A DNA stretch of 22,835 nucleotides from Chitinophagaceae bacterium (lineage in GTDB: Bacteria > Bacteroidota > Bacteroidia > Chitinophagales > Chitinophagaceae). Location: assembly GCA_016721725.1 (NCBI GenBank), contig JADKHN010000003.1, positions 1 through 22,835 of the forward strand, given 5' to 3'. Shown piece by piece: positions 1 through 10,473 of this stretch. The notes under the pieces are model-generated. The model was not told the origin of the DNA and searched no databases. It saw only the letters and a list, made by a program, of their open reading frames with translations. The position numbers and the translations under genes are program-made. Within the stretch, counting starts at the first letter, position 1. Every line of letters begins with the position of its first letter.

Positions 1-405
1 AAAAGGTGGTTTCGAGACGGCCGTCCGCATCATTCCTCTCACTTCCGGTGGGGATGCGCCGTGGCCATCAGCATGCCGAGTAACAGCGGTTCTTCGATAT
101 CATCCTCGACGGGATGAGCAATCTGTTCAGCGCCATGGGGCCGACACCCGTTTCCGCTGACGGTAATTCTACCGCGCTGGTGAAACCCTTCAGTGGCGGA
201 GGTTGGTGCTACCATGGTGGACACGATGAAGAATTTCGAGCCGATTCATTTCGCCGGACGGCTGTCCTGCATCCTGCAGGGTTCCTCCGACACCACCTTT
301 ACGTCATCGCGGTTTATTTCCGGCGCGGTATCGGTCCGGAATACCCGCTATACCGTGGGCGCTTATGCTGTTGGCCGACCCAGGGCATATTGGCTTCGGG
401 ATCGG
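1..405. other. Unassigned left edge; possible partial coding sequence on plus strand
   Basis: No gene can be named here. On the plus strand, third codon positions are G/C-rich first in the frame that includes base 114 and then, after a jump near 180-200, in the frame open to a TAA at 427-429. Together these read like one frame-broken protein converging on the MG2 gene. The pieces include MSNLFSAMGPTPVSADGNST and TMVDTMKNFEPIHFAGR, which match no family I recognise. On the minus strand one frame has the same GC3 phase but contains in-frame stops near 225 and 348, so it is less likely. The stretch lies in the zone of dense frameshifts, so neither reading can be trusted. Confidence 0.2.
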
Positions 406-406
406 A

Positions 407-2823
407 TTATGTTATCTCTTTTCGGTTAAACTGTCCTGTTTTTACCAGGTCTTTCTGCCTGCAACAGTTTGCCGTCCTTATCAATGCCTTCAACGACTAC
501 TTTGTAGCCGGCACCGCCATCATCGTTATAGAATCTACGTTGGCTTTCCTGCTTTACCCATTAATAAGGTCCGTGCATAAGGTCTTACGAATATCGGGCA
601 ATTCAGTTCTCGGTTTGATTCGAATAATCCAATTTGTAGAATTCGCGATTGTCTGTATATCCCGCCCTGCGAAAGAAGTCGATCACTTTTTGACGCCAGT
701 CACGGCCCGTTTTCCCCTTTTGGGTATAAACGGCGATAGCTCCCCGGTCAGCTCCCAGCGCGATACCGGTAGCTCCTTTGAAGATCTCACCAGGGCCACA
801 TCCGAAGGATCGAGCAGATCGATGATACTGATATTTACCGCCACTTCATTGAGGAAGGAATTTTACGCGAGCTATTCGTGGTATTCTCAGAAAAAGGTCA
901 AGGCCTTCATACCGGCTGAAAAGTGACCTGCATGCCTGTGTCGGTTTGATTAATGGCAATGCCCGGCACGGCCATGCGCAGGTATTGCCAGATGTCGTTA
1001 TAATTGAAATTGTGGTTCAGGACCAGGGTCTGGTCGCTGTTGAAAAAAAATATCGGTGGCATACACCGTATTCAGTGGAATCAGCTTCCGATTGTTTCTT
1101 CCCCGACCACCATCACTTCGGATAACAGTTTCTTTTCCGCTATCGGCCCGGTTCTTCTTTTCCAGTTGTTGTTGAATGAACGGGTCCGGCATGCCTGCTT
1201 TCGGTTGGACAACAGTCACTAATCCGCCCTTTGCAAAGTGTCAAATGTACCTAATCAATGAAACGGATACGATGGCTCCGACCGGTTGATATTGGTGCCC
1301 TGGTAATACACGGTGGCCAGTTTTTTGAATCCGATCTTGTCCACAACAAAACGGCCTTGCGGGTCCGTCCGGGCTTCAGACATGATGTGGGTGGAATCCT
1401 CGCCCCCGAGGATCAGGTCGATCTTGCCCGATTGCAAAGGGAATCTTGCCATTGCTGTTCAAGACCTTTCCGGAAATGCTAGGCTGGTCTCAAAGGGATA
1501 ATGCAAGGGATCAAACCGGTTCGCCAGGATATCTTCCGTGCGATAGCGTCTCCATCCCGGGTCAGCATCACCCAGGTCCAGTTCCTTAAACAGGGCCGGG
1601 TCCTTATCCCGGAAATAATATCCCGGATCAAAGACTTCCCCTCTCCAGGTCGGAACTGAGGAGCAGGGAAGGACAGGATCCCTTTTCGGTCGACGATTTC
1701 TTCCTGGACTGCTCGGATCACGGAAACGGACGCCTGCAGGGCCGTTATAGCCGGCCGTCCAGTTGAATACTGTTCTTTTTCTTTTACCGATATCAACCAA
1801 TTTCCCCTCAAAGCAGTTGGTTCCCGGTCTGGTGATTGGCTACGAATACCAGGCGTTCGGCGAGCGGACGACCGTTCTTAGCCAGGACCGTGATCACCCG
1901 TGATCCCGGGGGTAGGTTCTTCTTGCTGATGGCCGCAGCGTCAAGGCCTTCATCGATATTGAGTTTGCCCATGTAAACCACCCAGCAGTCCTTCTGGGCG
2001 ACGATCAGTAATTCGTTATATGCTTCTTTGTTCTTTCACTTCGTTCCACTTTGATGAAGGTTTTCACCGGTTACTGTTGTCTACAGTCAGCACGATCCCT
2101 TCGGGTAAGGAAACAGGCAGGTCAAGCAGGTTCTTAACTCCGGAAGGAAGCATGATCGCGGCACGGTATTTTTCCCGGGTGCGGGAGTAGACTAAGTTGC
2201 CCATGCCATAATGAGGTTTGCCCAATGAACCGAATGGTTTGTTCTGTTCGTCCAGGATCTCGGTGAAATCAGCGGACTGCCGTTCAGGGCGATCCTTTGA
2301 AAGCGACATGGCTGCTCAGTCCGGCTACCAGGTTTCCGCCTTCCGGCAGGGGAATTGAAGCTGGTAAGAAGGTATGGCGGCAGGGGAGGCGTTCTTTTCG
2401 GGCCCGTAACGGTATTCCAGATCCTGATCTTTTTCCGGAATGAAGTCCGGGAAATTGAGCATCCACAACGTAACAACGCAGTACATAGTTCCCATCACGC
2501 ACTTCCTTTTCAGGAGATGCCGTCTCTCCGTTCCTCTTTCAATTCCAGCATATTCTTTTCGATCACCCCGTCCCGATTCATCCACCAGGTCGGTTAGATG
2601 ATCTTGCTGAGTATGGTGGACTTTCCGTTGAGCAGGGCATAGGCCTTGACCAGATCGTCTCCCCGGCCATATACGGATTCCCGGTCGGTTTGGATATACG
2701 CCCTTTCCTGAGGCCTCAGGTAGAAAATGATCCAGGGCCGCCACCATTTTTCAGCCAGTTCCTGTTGAGCATTTGCAAAAGCCCTGGCAAAAGGAAAGGT
2801 TAGGGTAAATAGAATCTTCGCAT
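407..2823 (-). pseudogene. MG2-domain secreted protein with TonB-plug-like segment, frame-disrupted
   Basis: The protein can be followed from start to end only by joining about ten frames. It begins at the ATG whose first base is 2823, with a hydrophobic signal peptide (FPFARAFANA then QQEL). A macroglobulin MG2-like segment follows (ERAYIQTDRE, then a YMAGETIW-like stretch after one-base jumps near 2675). Next come a PLPEGGNLVAGLSSHVAFKG segment, a LAERLVFVANHQT segment, a DPGYYFRD / GWRRYR segment and a carboxypeptidase-regulatory-like repeat near 1260-1450. Near 720-830 lies a plug-like stretch (IFKGATGIALGADRGAIAVY), and near 430-560 a terminal FYNDDGGAGYKVVVEGIDKD block. No beta-barrel follows. 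The total is about 800 residues, normal for the family of large Bacteroidota MG2 proteins. It is the last gene of the SusCD operon, 77 bases after the fasciclin gene. The stop is either 407-409 or 426-428 depending on the final frame. The family has no settled function; a role at the envelope is inferred. Confidence 0.7.
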
Positions 2824-2900
2824 ATAGAACGGTGATCAGGGTTTGTATTAAGGAAAGAAGGCACCTGAAACAAGCGCCTTCTTTTCCTATAATATCAGGA

Positions 2901-3865
2901 TCATGCCTGAGTCTCATCAGGTTTCAGCATCCCGGTGATGACATGTATCGCCGTTACTGGCTGCATAATCCGTCGGGGTGATCTGGAAAGGAGAAGGGTT
3001 GAGGTTCCTTTGATATACACCACCACTCCGGCTGAGCCACTACATTGGTGCCATAGACGGTTTTCAGGTTCCCCGCTTTCAGGGCGTTTGAAAAGTTCCG
3101 CGAAGCCACGACATGGTATTTCAGGATATTACTCAGGGTTGTGAGGGCCGCACCGCTGAGTCCGGCGATGGTAGAGGCATCGTAGCCATTGGCGAACATC
3201 ACTGAATTAGGAATGGCAAATACGGTTGACGGGCTGATGTGGAAGGAGAAAAAGTACTCGTCAGCCCGGTCTTGGTGATCGCCGCCACCATCAGGGGAAT
3301 AATCGCTGCTGGCTGTTAATGTGGCCAGCATGGTCAGGTTAGGAACGTTCAGCGCCTTGTCGATCTTGTGAATGATCCCGTTGCTGCAATAAATATCTCT
3401 TTCAGACACCGCGGCGCCGTTAATGTAAATGGCATTGGCTACTTTATCCTTGTAACTGTAAGTGGTGTATCCGGCGATGGAGCCATCGGGCCATTGGGGC
3501 CTTCCGGATCTCAAAGCTGGTCCTGGCGGTAAAGTTCCGCAGCGCTGGATTGAAAATGATTCAAAACCAGGGCGGTCAGCGTAATGGAATCGATCAGCGG
3601 CAGTGCGCTGGCGGTGATCCCGGCAGCTGTCAATGCCGCATCAGTCGGTGCCAGGATGGTGAAGGGGGCCGGGCCCTTTCGTAAGGTCTCAGCTTGGCCT
3701 GTTTGACAGCCGCCGTGAAAATGGTCAGGTCGCTGCTCTTCGCCAATGTAGCGTCAATGCTGTCCGTTGGACCGGCGGGTCGCTTTTATCGCATTGCACC
3801 AACAAGATCCCGGCAAACAGGAAGAGCAGGGGGATTTTCAGCCATGCATTTATTGTCTTGGTCAT
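2901..3865 (-). pseudogene. Fasciclin-domain lipoprotein (two FAS1 domains), frame-disrupted
   Basis: The start is the ATG at 3863-3865: MTKTINAWLKIPLLFLFAGI leads to a lipobox-like LLVQC followed by DKSD, an acidic +2 region like Bacteroidota surface lipoproteins. FAS1 domain 1 reads SSDLTIFTAAVKQAK ... FTILAPTDAALTAAGITAS ... LTALVLNHF. The linking part contains NAIYINGAAVSERDIYCSNG and GIIHKIDKAL. FAS1 domain 2 reads LTMLATLTASSDY ... TVFAIPNSVMFANGYDASTI ... LTTLSNILKYHVVASRNFSN and ends near ATNGVIHVI in shifted form (IHVITGMLKPDETQA) at the TGA 2901-2903. About five one-base frameshifts are needed (near 3745, 3680, 3520, 3010 and others). FAS1 domains are adhesion or ligand-binding folds on cell surfaces. 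The gene starts 13 bases after the DUF4397 gene. About 320 residues fits a two-domain protein. Confidence 0.75.
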
Positions 3866-3878
3866 GATTCGGAATGTT

Positions 3879-4652
3879 TTATTGGTTTACTAATACTGAT
3901 AAATTGGGTGCCAGGTTGGTTGCCGTTGAACCGTTATAACCCCTGGCCAGCAAGGTATAGATCCTTTTATTGGTCAGGTTGGCCGCGAATGCCCTGCGGG
4001 CGATCGGGGCGGTAGTGATCAATGCGCCGGCCGGACGGATAAAGAACGATCGGTGGGCAAGGCTACATCAAAATTGGTGGTAAAGCTCTGGTAGGCCACA
4101 TTCCCGGCAAAAGGGTGGCCACGGTATTGTTGGCTCCTTTATACAGGTCGAGCGCCGCGAGGTTGGGCATACAGTTGACGAATTTGATCCGGCAAAAACC
4201 ACTGTCGGGGGCCGTCTTGCTATCCGGGACACTGAACCCCTTGGTGTTGTCCGCCGTATCCGTGATGTAAAAGTGTATGAACCCTTCGCGTCAAAGGTCT
4301 GCGTGAATTCAAACAGTTTGGTCATCAGGTTACCGGTTCCGGGGATGGGCGTGAAGCCTGTATCTTATTGCTCCCGGGGTTACCCAGAGATAGTCGCCAT
4401 TGCTGCTACCACCAGTATTGAAACCGCCGCCGGGAAAACCGATGGGAGCCACCAGTGTATTGCTGACCGGCTTGTCGTTGATGTACAGGATGGTATTCGG
4501 CAAGACCGAATAGGCGGAGAAATAACCCAGCTTGACCTGGGCCGAGGCCCTCGCTGTTGGTTCTTTCCGTCACTTTGAAGAATTCTTCTTGCAGCCCAGT
4601 ACCCAGATCAGGGCTGTAAGAATAGTTGAAATAAGATTATTTTATGTTTCAT
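3879..4652 (-). pseudogene. DUF4397-domain lipoprotein, frame-disrupted
   Basis: Start ATG at 4650-4652: MKHKII, then after a one-base jump an LTALIWVLGC lipobox followed by KK. Recoverable segments in order are QVKLGYFSAYSVLPNTILYI, NDKPVSNTLVAPIGFPGGGF, YLWVTPGSNKIQ, MTKLFEFTQTFDAKGSYTFY, CRIKFVNCMPNLAALDLYKG, LFAGNVAYQSFTTNFDVALP and LTNKRIYTLLARGYNGS, with a TAA stop at 3879-3881. The FVN-x-MPNLAALDLY ... VAYQSFT ... KRIYTLLARG pattern is the DUF4397 signature (an immunoglobulin-like module often seen in Bacteroidota lipoproteins next to SusCD pairs). About 258 residues. It lies 33 bases after the SusD gene and 13 before the fasciclin gene, so co-transcription is likely. Function unknown. 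Four or more frameshifts separate the pieces. Confidence 0.7.
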
Positions 4653-4685
4653 AATTTAAGAAGATTAAGTTTTAGTGATCAGGGT

Positions 4686-6342
4686 TTACTGAACCAGCAT
4701 TCGTAAGGTATGGTAATCAAGATTCAAACCGCCGATGCGCAATAATTCAGCCGGTTCCAAACGTATTCGCTGTTGAACCTGGGCCTTACCCGGTAAACCG
4801 GTTTGTTCAGGTTATCCGCGAAGAACGGAGAAGGGAATACCATGGTCTTGTACACCTGTTGCCCGGTAAGGGATCCAGGTCGGTCCAGTGGTGCGCCTGA
4901 TGTCCACGAAGGTCTCCAAGCAACCCCAGCCCCAAAGCGCGATGTATTTCTGTAACATGATATCGGTAAGGGTTAGAGATGCCGGTGTTTGTTTTATATT
5001 GGCACTGGCCAGGTAGGCGGTCCTTTGAGCCGTAGAGATGGGATTGCCATTATACAGTGTGACATTGCCACGGGGGAAAGCTCCCCTGTTGATGAAATCG
5101 AAATGCTGTCCGATACCGCTGAGATAGGCGGCATGGGCTGTAGGTAAATCGCCTTTGCGGGAAAGCGGCTTCGGCTTTCATGAACTGGATCTCGCTGGAG
5201 GTCATGATCGGGTAAACAGCCCTGTCGGCGAAAATATAATGCTTGTAGAGCGGATTGAATACCGATGCGGAAGGGTTTGCCCACATAAAACTATCCAGCC
5301 ATAAGACCGGGGATACGTTTCAGGGCATTGGGGCCCGTGGTGGATCCGGAATTGGGGTCTCCTGTTGCAGGAGCCACGCCCCTGAATCCGCCATTGCCGT
5401 TCGTTGTGTCCTGGGAGCAGGTGAGCAGGTGTTTCATCCGGGGATCGCGGTTATAGGCATTGGCAGAGGTTGGCGCCACACCGGTAAATATCGTACCATC
5501 CAGCAACCGGACGATGAAATCACTTTGCCTGAAGAGCGTGTAGTTATCCCGGTAGGTACCGAAGAAATTCGCATCATCGTTCTTGGCGGCATCGAAGGGG
5601 ATCAGGAAATCATCGTTGATGTCCACCAGGGAACGGTTACAGAAAGCGATCACGGAATCCGCATTATAAATGGCTTTATTGGTGAACCGATGGTAATTCC
5701 GGGCTAAAAGTCCCCAGGCGAATTTGATCCAGCGTGTCGTATTGCCACTATAGATATAATCTCCTTTGCGAGACGGGTGCTGGTTGGACTGGCATCATTG
5801 CGGCTCAGGTTATTGATGGCGAGTCGCAGGATCGAATCGATACCGGCGTAGATCACTTCCTGGTCGTCGTACTTGAAGAAGGCCTGGTTCTCCTTGAATG
5901 CTTCGGTAAAGATGATCTCACCATGGTAGTCGGTAGTATACTGGAACATCATCGCTTTCAACACCTGTGCTGCACCTACATAATCCCATTGGGCTTTTTC
6001 GGTACCGCTTTTGATGATGTAATCCAGGTTAGCACCCAGACCAAAATAACACTGGCGCCAGATATCGCCGTTGACATCGCTTCCGGCATTATAGCCCTGG
6101 CGGTCCATATTGTTCACATTGGCCGCGGTGTTGGCGCCAAAGTTCTGAACGTATTTGGCGCAGTAGCGAGAATCATATTGTAATCCTCGGGGTATGGCCC
6201 CGATCATGGCCAGGAAAACGGAGGATGCGTCCGGGTTTTGCGGCGTATCCGGATCGCTGTTGATATCCAGATATTTTTACAGCCCGTGGCGATCATCAGT
6301 ACCAGGGTGGCTGCCATTCCGATTAATAAAGACTTTTTTCAT
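4686..6342 (-). pseudogene. SusD/RagB-family outer-membrane lipoprotein, frame-disrupted
   Basis: Start ATG at 6340-6342. After a one-base jump in the early A/T run the signal reads SLLIGMAATLVLMIATGC, followed by KKYLDINSDPDTPQNPD in shifted form, the classic mature N-terminus of SusD lipoproteins. Long clean pieces follow: IGAIPRGLQYDSRYCAKYVQ, YNAGSDVNGDIWRQCYFGLG, AAQVLKAMMFQYTTDYHGEI, IDSILRLAINNLSR, PRMKHLLTCSQD, AVYPIMTSSEIQFMKAEAAF and a C-terminal PSPFF ... RIGGLNLDYHT stretch ending at TAA 4686-4688. About 550 residues is normal for SusD-like proteins; the style resembles the SusD-like_2 group. It would cap the SusC barrel and bind the substrate at the cell surface. It follows SusC by 21 bases. 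Roughly six frameshifts interrupt it. Confidence 0.85.
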
Positions 6343-6363
6343 ATCAGTGATGTTATGTTTTTG

Positions 6364-9300
6364 TTAGAACTGTACTTTACAACCTACATTAATACCCCTT
6401 GGCGTAGAGATGGATCCATAGTCAATGCCCGATCCGCCGAATCCCCTGGAAAGGCGGTATTGGTATTGACGCTTGGGTCAGCTCCACTGTAATTGGTGAT
6501 CATGAACAGGTCGGTGCCCGTAACGAAAACAGAGGCATTGCTGATGATCTTTTGTCTTTTCAGCAGGGTCTTCGGAAAATTATAGGATAAAGTGGCATCC
6601 CTTAACCTCATCCAGTTGACGGTTTCGATGAAATCGGATTCAGAGACTGTACCGGTGGTAAAGTAATCACTCCGGTAATAGGGATAAACGGTGATGGTAT
6701 TGCGGGTGGGGTTGGTGGTGTTTTGCAATCCGTCATTCAATACCCCATTGATCACCACCGGGGTTTCCCGGTTCAGGGTGCGTTTGCTCAAGCCGGTCAG
6801 GTAGAGGAAGTACTCGTTCCCGTTCCAGACATCACCGCCTTTCCTGAAATCCAGGTTGAAGCTCAGGGTGAAATCACGGTAGCTGAAGCTATTGATGAGG
6901 CCGATCTTGAAATCGGGTTGACGATCGCCTACGGCTACGAAATCGCCGGCTGCATTAACAGAAGGCAGGCCACTGGTTGGACTGATCAGGATCTGTCCGG
7001 CTGTATTCCTTAAAACGGGGGTAGAGGCCAGGTTGCTGATGGAAGCGCCCGGGTAGACCTGGCTGCGGAGGTTTCCGAATACCCAGGTATCACTGTCATA
7101 ATAGGTGGGTAGACCGGCAGGCAGGGCGATGACCTTTCCGCGGTTGCGGTCGAAGTTGACCGTCACATCCCAGTTGAGTTTTTTTGTTTTCAGCACATTC
7201 GCGGTGATGACTGCTTCGATCCCTTTGTTTTCAACCAGACCGCCGTTCAGGTACTTGAGCACATAGCCCGTACCATAGCTAACCCGGTTGGCAATGATCT
7301 GGCCCTTGCTTTTCAGGGAATATCTTGTGATATCCAGGCTGAAACGGTTCTTAAGGAACTTCAATTCGCCTCCGAATTCAAAATTCTCGGTACGCTCAGG
7401 GCCCAGGTCGAAATTGTTACCAAAGACGCCGTTGGCATATCCGCCGCCGGTGGAAGTGGCCTGTGCGAAGAGGCGGTCGATCAGGTAAGGCTGGTACAAA
7501 CCTTTACCGGTGGTACCATAGCTGATCCTGAGTTTGCCATAGCTGAACCAATCGTATTTGTCGAAGAATTTAAGGTCTCCGAAAATGAAGCTCAGTGAAG
7601 CAGAACCGAAATTATAGAAAGGATCCTTGTTCACTTCACGGCTCATGAAGGTACTGGTCCCTTCCCGGCTTCCGGCCACGGAAGCATAGACCAGGTTGTC
7701 GAAGCCGAGCGAGTAGTTTCCGAAGAACCTCACTTTACGGGTATTCAGCACCGTGGTCTTTGCGAAAAGGCTTAAGGGGTCGGTGTTATTGATGGATTTG
7801 AAATTGGGTTCAAAGAAGCGTTCGCCCCTTTGCGCCTCGATCCGGGTCTTGTTATCATCATTGGCGAAACCAACGGTCAGGGTATTGGAGAACTTGCCGA
7901 TCTTCTTCTTACCCGTCACTTTGAACACATTGCTCAGGTTCTTGGTGTTCTGCTCATACAAAGTATAGAATCCGTTCACGGCGAAACCGAAACGGCTTTG
8001 CGGGTGCATGAGAAAATCACCGGTCTGGCTGTAGACATCCAATCCCGTCGTATTGCTCAGGTTCAGCCATTTGAATGGATCGGCGCTGAGGGTGAGCGTG
8101 ACGGAAAGACGGTTGGTCTTATCCTGCGAGGTATTCTTATAAACATCCCAGAAGGGGTTGTCGAATTCGGCGTTGAGGGCGGTGGAATTGGAACGATAAA
8201 GTTTACGGGTACCATCCGCATTCTGGTAGTCGCGTACATCCAGGTCGCTCGGGTAATTGAGCAGGTTCAGCAGGTAACCGCCGGCTCCTTTGGAAGCCTT
8301 GTCGGTGGTGGAACTGGAATAGGTGATCCCGGACGTGAGGCTGATCTTTTTGGAGATCTTCGCACTTCCGTTGATACCCAGGGTGATCCTTTCGAAACCG
8401 GTATTGGGTATGATCCCTTTCTGGTCGAAATAGCTTCCGGATAAACGATAGGTGGTCACTTCATTACCTCCGTCCACATCGATCGTATGTTTCTGCGAAA
8501 ATCCGGTACGGAAGAAATTGTGAATATTGTCATACAGTTGGGTTCCGGCCTTATACTGCGGACCGAAATAGGCATAGACGTTTCCACTGGCGAAGGGGTT
8601 CACCACGGCATTGGGATCAGAGATACCCGCGGATCCGCGTCCATAAGTGGTCTGGATCTCCGGGAAGCGATAGACCTTCTCCCAGCGGAATGAATTGCCA
8701 TAGCGTACCGTGGCTTTTCCGGCCTTACCTTTCTTGGTCGTGATCACGATAGCACCGGAGGCGCCATCTGAGCCATAAAGGGCAGTGGCCTCGGGACCTT
8801 TCAGGATGGTGACACTTTCAATATCGTCCGAGTTGAGGTCCATGGCCCGGTTTCCATAATCCGAGTTCCGGTTGGCGAAGGTGACCGAAGAGGCATTGGA
8901 TGCCGATGCCAGGTTCTCTGGTTCATGGTCTGGTTATCATAAGGCACTCCGTCTACCACGAAGAGAGGACTGTTGCTGTTACCGATGGAAACGGCGCCGC
9001 GCAAGACAATAGAAGTGGAAGCGCCCGGTGTTCCGGAAGTGGGGGTGATATTGGCACCCGCGACACGGCCCGAGAGGGCATTGATCCAGTTCTCTCGCTG
9101 AGCCCCGGAGATCTCTTCACCTTTCACATCCTGGGCCGTATAACCCAACTCTCTTTTGCTTTTCTTGACCCCGTAGGCGGTGACCACCACTTCTCCCAGT
9201 TGTTTCTGGGCCTGGACCAGTCTCACATTGATCTTCATGTCATTGGCCACGGTGATCTCCTGCCGGGTATAATCCACAAACGTGAATACCAGCACATCGC

Positions 9301-9496
9301 CTTTCTTGGCCTGGATCGAGTAGAATCCCGCTTGGTTGGTTTTCGTGGCCGTCTTCGTTCCCTTGATCGCAACGGTCACATCTCTCAACGGCGCATTGTC
9401 ATCGTCGCCGATGACCACACCCGTGATCTGTGCACTGGCAATGAACGGGAACAGGAAAAACAGCAACGCAGTAAAACGGATTGCAAATTTTCTCAT
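6364..9496 (-). CDS. SusC/RagA-family TonB-dependent outer-membrane transporter (two frameshifts)
   Basis: This is an outer-membrane TonB-dependent transporter of about 1,044 residues. Residues 1-22 are a signal peptide (LLFFLFPFIASAQ). Residues 23-95 are a carboxypeptidase-regulatory-like domain (GVVIGDDDNAPLRDVTVAIK). LGEVVVTAYG near residue 100 opens the plug, which contains GRVAGANITP, SPLFVVDGVPYDN, MDLNSDDIESVTILKGPEAT and GAIVITTKKG, all SusC hallmarks. A long barrel follows. One frameshift near 8910-8920 separates DNQTMNQ from LASASNASSV, so the gene appears as two ORFs. A second near 6445 hides the true C-terminus: in the other frame it ends GIDYGSISTPRGINVG ... CKVQF at TAA 6364-6366, a normal barrel end. 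The upstream DeoR gene ends 44 bases before the start, so both may be on one transcript. Uptake with the SusD partner is known for the family; the substrate is not visible. Confidence 0.92.
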
Positions 9497-9540
9497 ACTG
9501 TCTGTTTTTGGTTGTTTATAAAGTTAATTTTTTTTCTTTA

Positions 9541-10290
9541 TTATAATACGCTTATTCCTGCATCAACAAATGGTTTTAGCAGGGGGTGATCTCCGGGTAA
9601 TTCGGTGATCAGGATATCTATTTTCGACAGGTCGCAAACCTGGATCGCCTGGGTGGTATTGAGCTTTTCTGAAATGGTAAGGCAGACGACATTCTGTGAA
9701 GCGTCGATCATGGATTTTTTCAGTTGGGCCACATCCCAGTCGTTATCCGTGATGCCGAGCCGGATATCGATCGCATTGATACCCAGGAAACAGAGATCGG
9801 GTTTCAGCGAACTGATCCTGGCCAGGGCATCGGCGCCCACGGTTATTTTTGAATTCTTGGATAATTTGTCCCCGATGACGATCACTTCGATATTCGGATG
9901 GTACATGTATTCCACGATCAGGGGGATACTGCCGGAGATGAAGGTGGCCGAAAGGTCGACAGGCAAGAGCCTGGCCATCTCGATGAGGGTGGTTCCGCCG
10001 CCCGTGATCACGAACATGCCATTCCGGATCAGCTGAATCGCTTTTTGGGCGATGATGAGTTTCTTCTCGCGGGAATAGACCTTGCTGGCCGGAAAACTGA
10101 TGTCGTTGAAGGAGCGGGAGAGGGCCCCGCCATGTACCTTGATGAGTTTGCCATTCTCGGATAACTCCTGCAGGTCTCTCCGGATGGTGTCTTCCGAGAC
10201 ATTGATCTCATTGCTCAGTGAGGCAGACAGCACTTTGTTGTGCAGGTTTACCTGGTGAACGATGTAGGCCTGGCGTTCTCTCTTAAGCAT
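9541..10290 (-). CDS. DeoR/GlpR-family transcriptional regulator
   Basis: 249 residues, intact, normal DeoR length. Residues 1-57 form a DeoR-type helix-turn-helix (MLKRERQAYIVHQVN, then VSEDTIRRDLQELSENGKLI and KVHGGA), the most conserved part of the family. Residues 75-235 form the sugar-phosphate-sensing DeoRC domain: GGGTTLIEMARLLP is the phosphate-binding loop, followed by ATFISGSIPLIVEY, CFLGINAIDIRLGITDND and a KKSMIDAS segment. DeoR regulators usually repress a nearby operon and release DNA on binding a phosphorylated sugar. Its gene lies 44 bases upstream of SusC in the same direction, so self-regulation and control of the SusCD operon are likely. The ligand is not evident because no sugar kinase or catabolic gene is in view. 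Confidence 0.93.
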   Translation of the reverse strand: MLKRERQAYIVHQVNLHNKVLSASLSNEINVSEDTIRRDLQELSENGKLIKVHGGALSRSFNDISFPASKVYSREKKLIIAQKAIQLIRNGMFVITGGGTTLIEMARLLPVDLSATFISGSIPLIVEYMYHPNIEVIVIGDKLSKNSKITVGADALARISSLKPDLCFLGINAIDIRLGITDNDWDVAQLKKSMIDASQNVVCLTISEKLNTTQAIQVCDLSKIDILITELPGDHPLLKPFVDAGISVL

Positions 10291-10473
10291 TCGTTAGTGT
10301 TAGCGCGCTCAATTTAAAAATAAAAAACGCAAAAAACCGCATAGTTTATGCCCAAATATTGCACAATCGTTAAAAAAAATAGGGGATAACTGCAATCTGA
10401 TGAAATCTCAATAGAGAACGGGAGATCAGTTTTTGCGAACTTTTCTTTTCGTGGCCGGCACATCTTTTTCTGC
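10291..10473. promoter_or_regulatory. Intergenic region upstream of deoR-type gene, with short inverted repeats
   Basis: This 183-base AT-rich gap precedes the DeoR gene and would hold the promoter of the DeoR-SusCD operon. It contains three small symmetric elements: AGCGCGCT at 10302-10309, GCATA-GTT-TATGC at 10339-10351 and ATTG-CA-CAAT at 10358-10367. Any could be part of a repressor operator, but each is short enough to occur by chance. No perfect TAnnTTTG box was found on the minus strand and no convincing terminator for the serine hydrolase. Confidence 0.3.

Noticed and set aside
114..926. Plus-strand ORF of 270 codons
   Set aside because: Most of it is antisense to the recognisable C-terminal part of the MG2 protein (about 430-930), and the translation there has no protein-like character.
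7830..8444. Plus-strand ORF of 204 codons inside the SusC gene
   Set aside because: It is an antisense shadow of a clear SusC barrel-coding region; no start context or family supports it.
8905..8925. Programmed frameshift in SusC
   Set aside because: No slippery heptamer with a following structure was seen, and similar one-base breaks occur throughout the window, so sequencing error is simpler.
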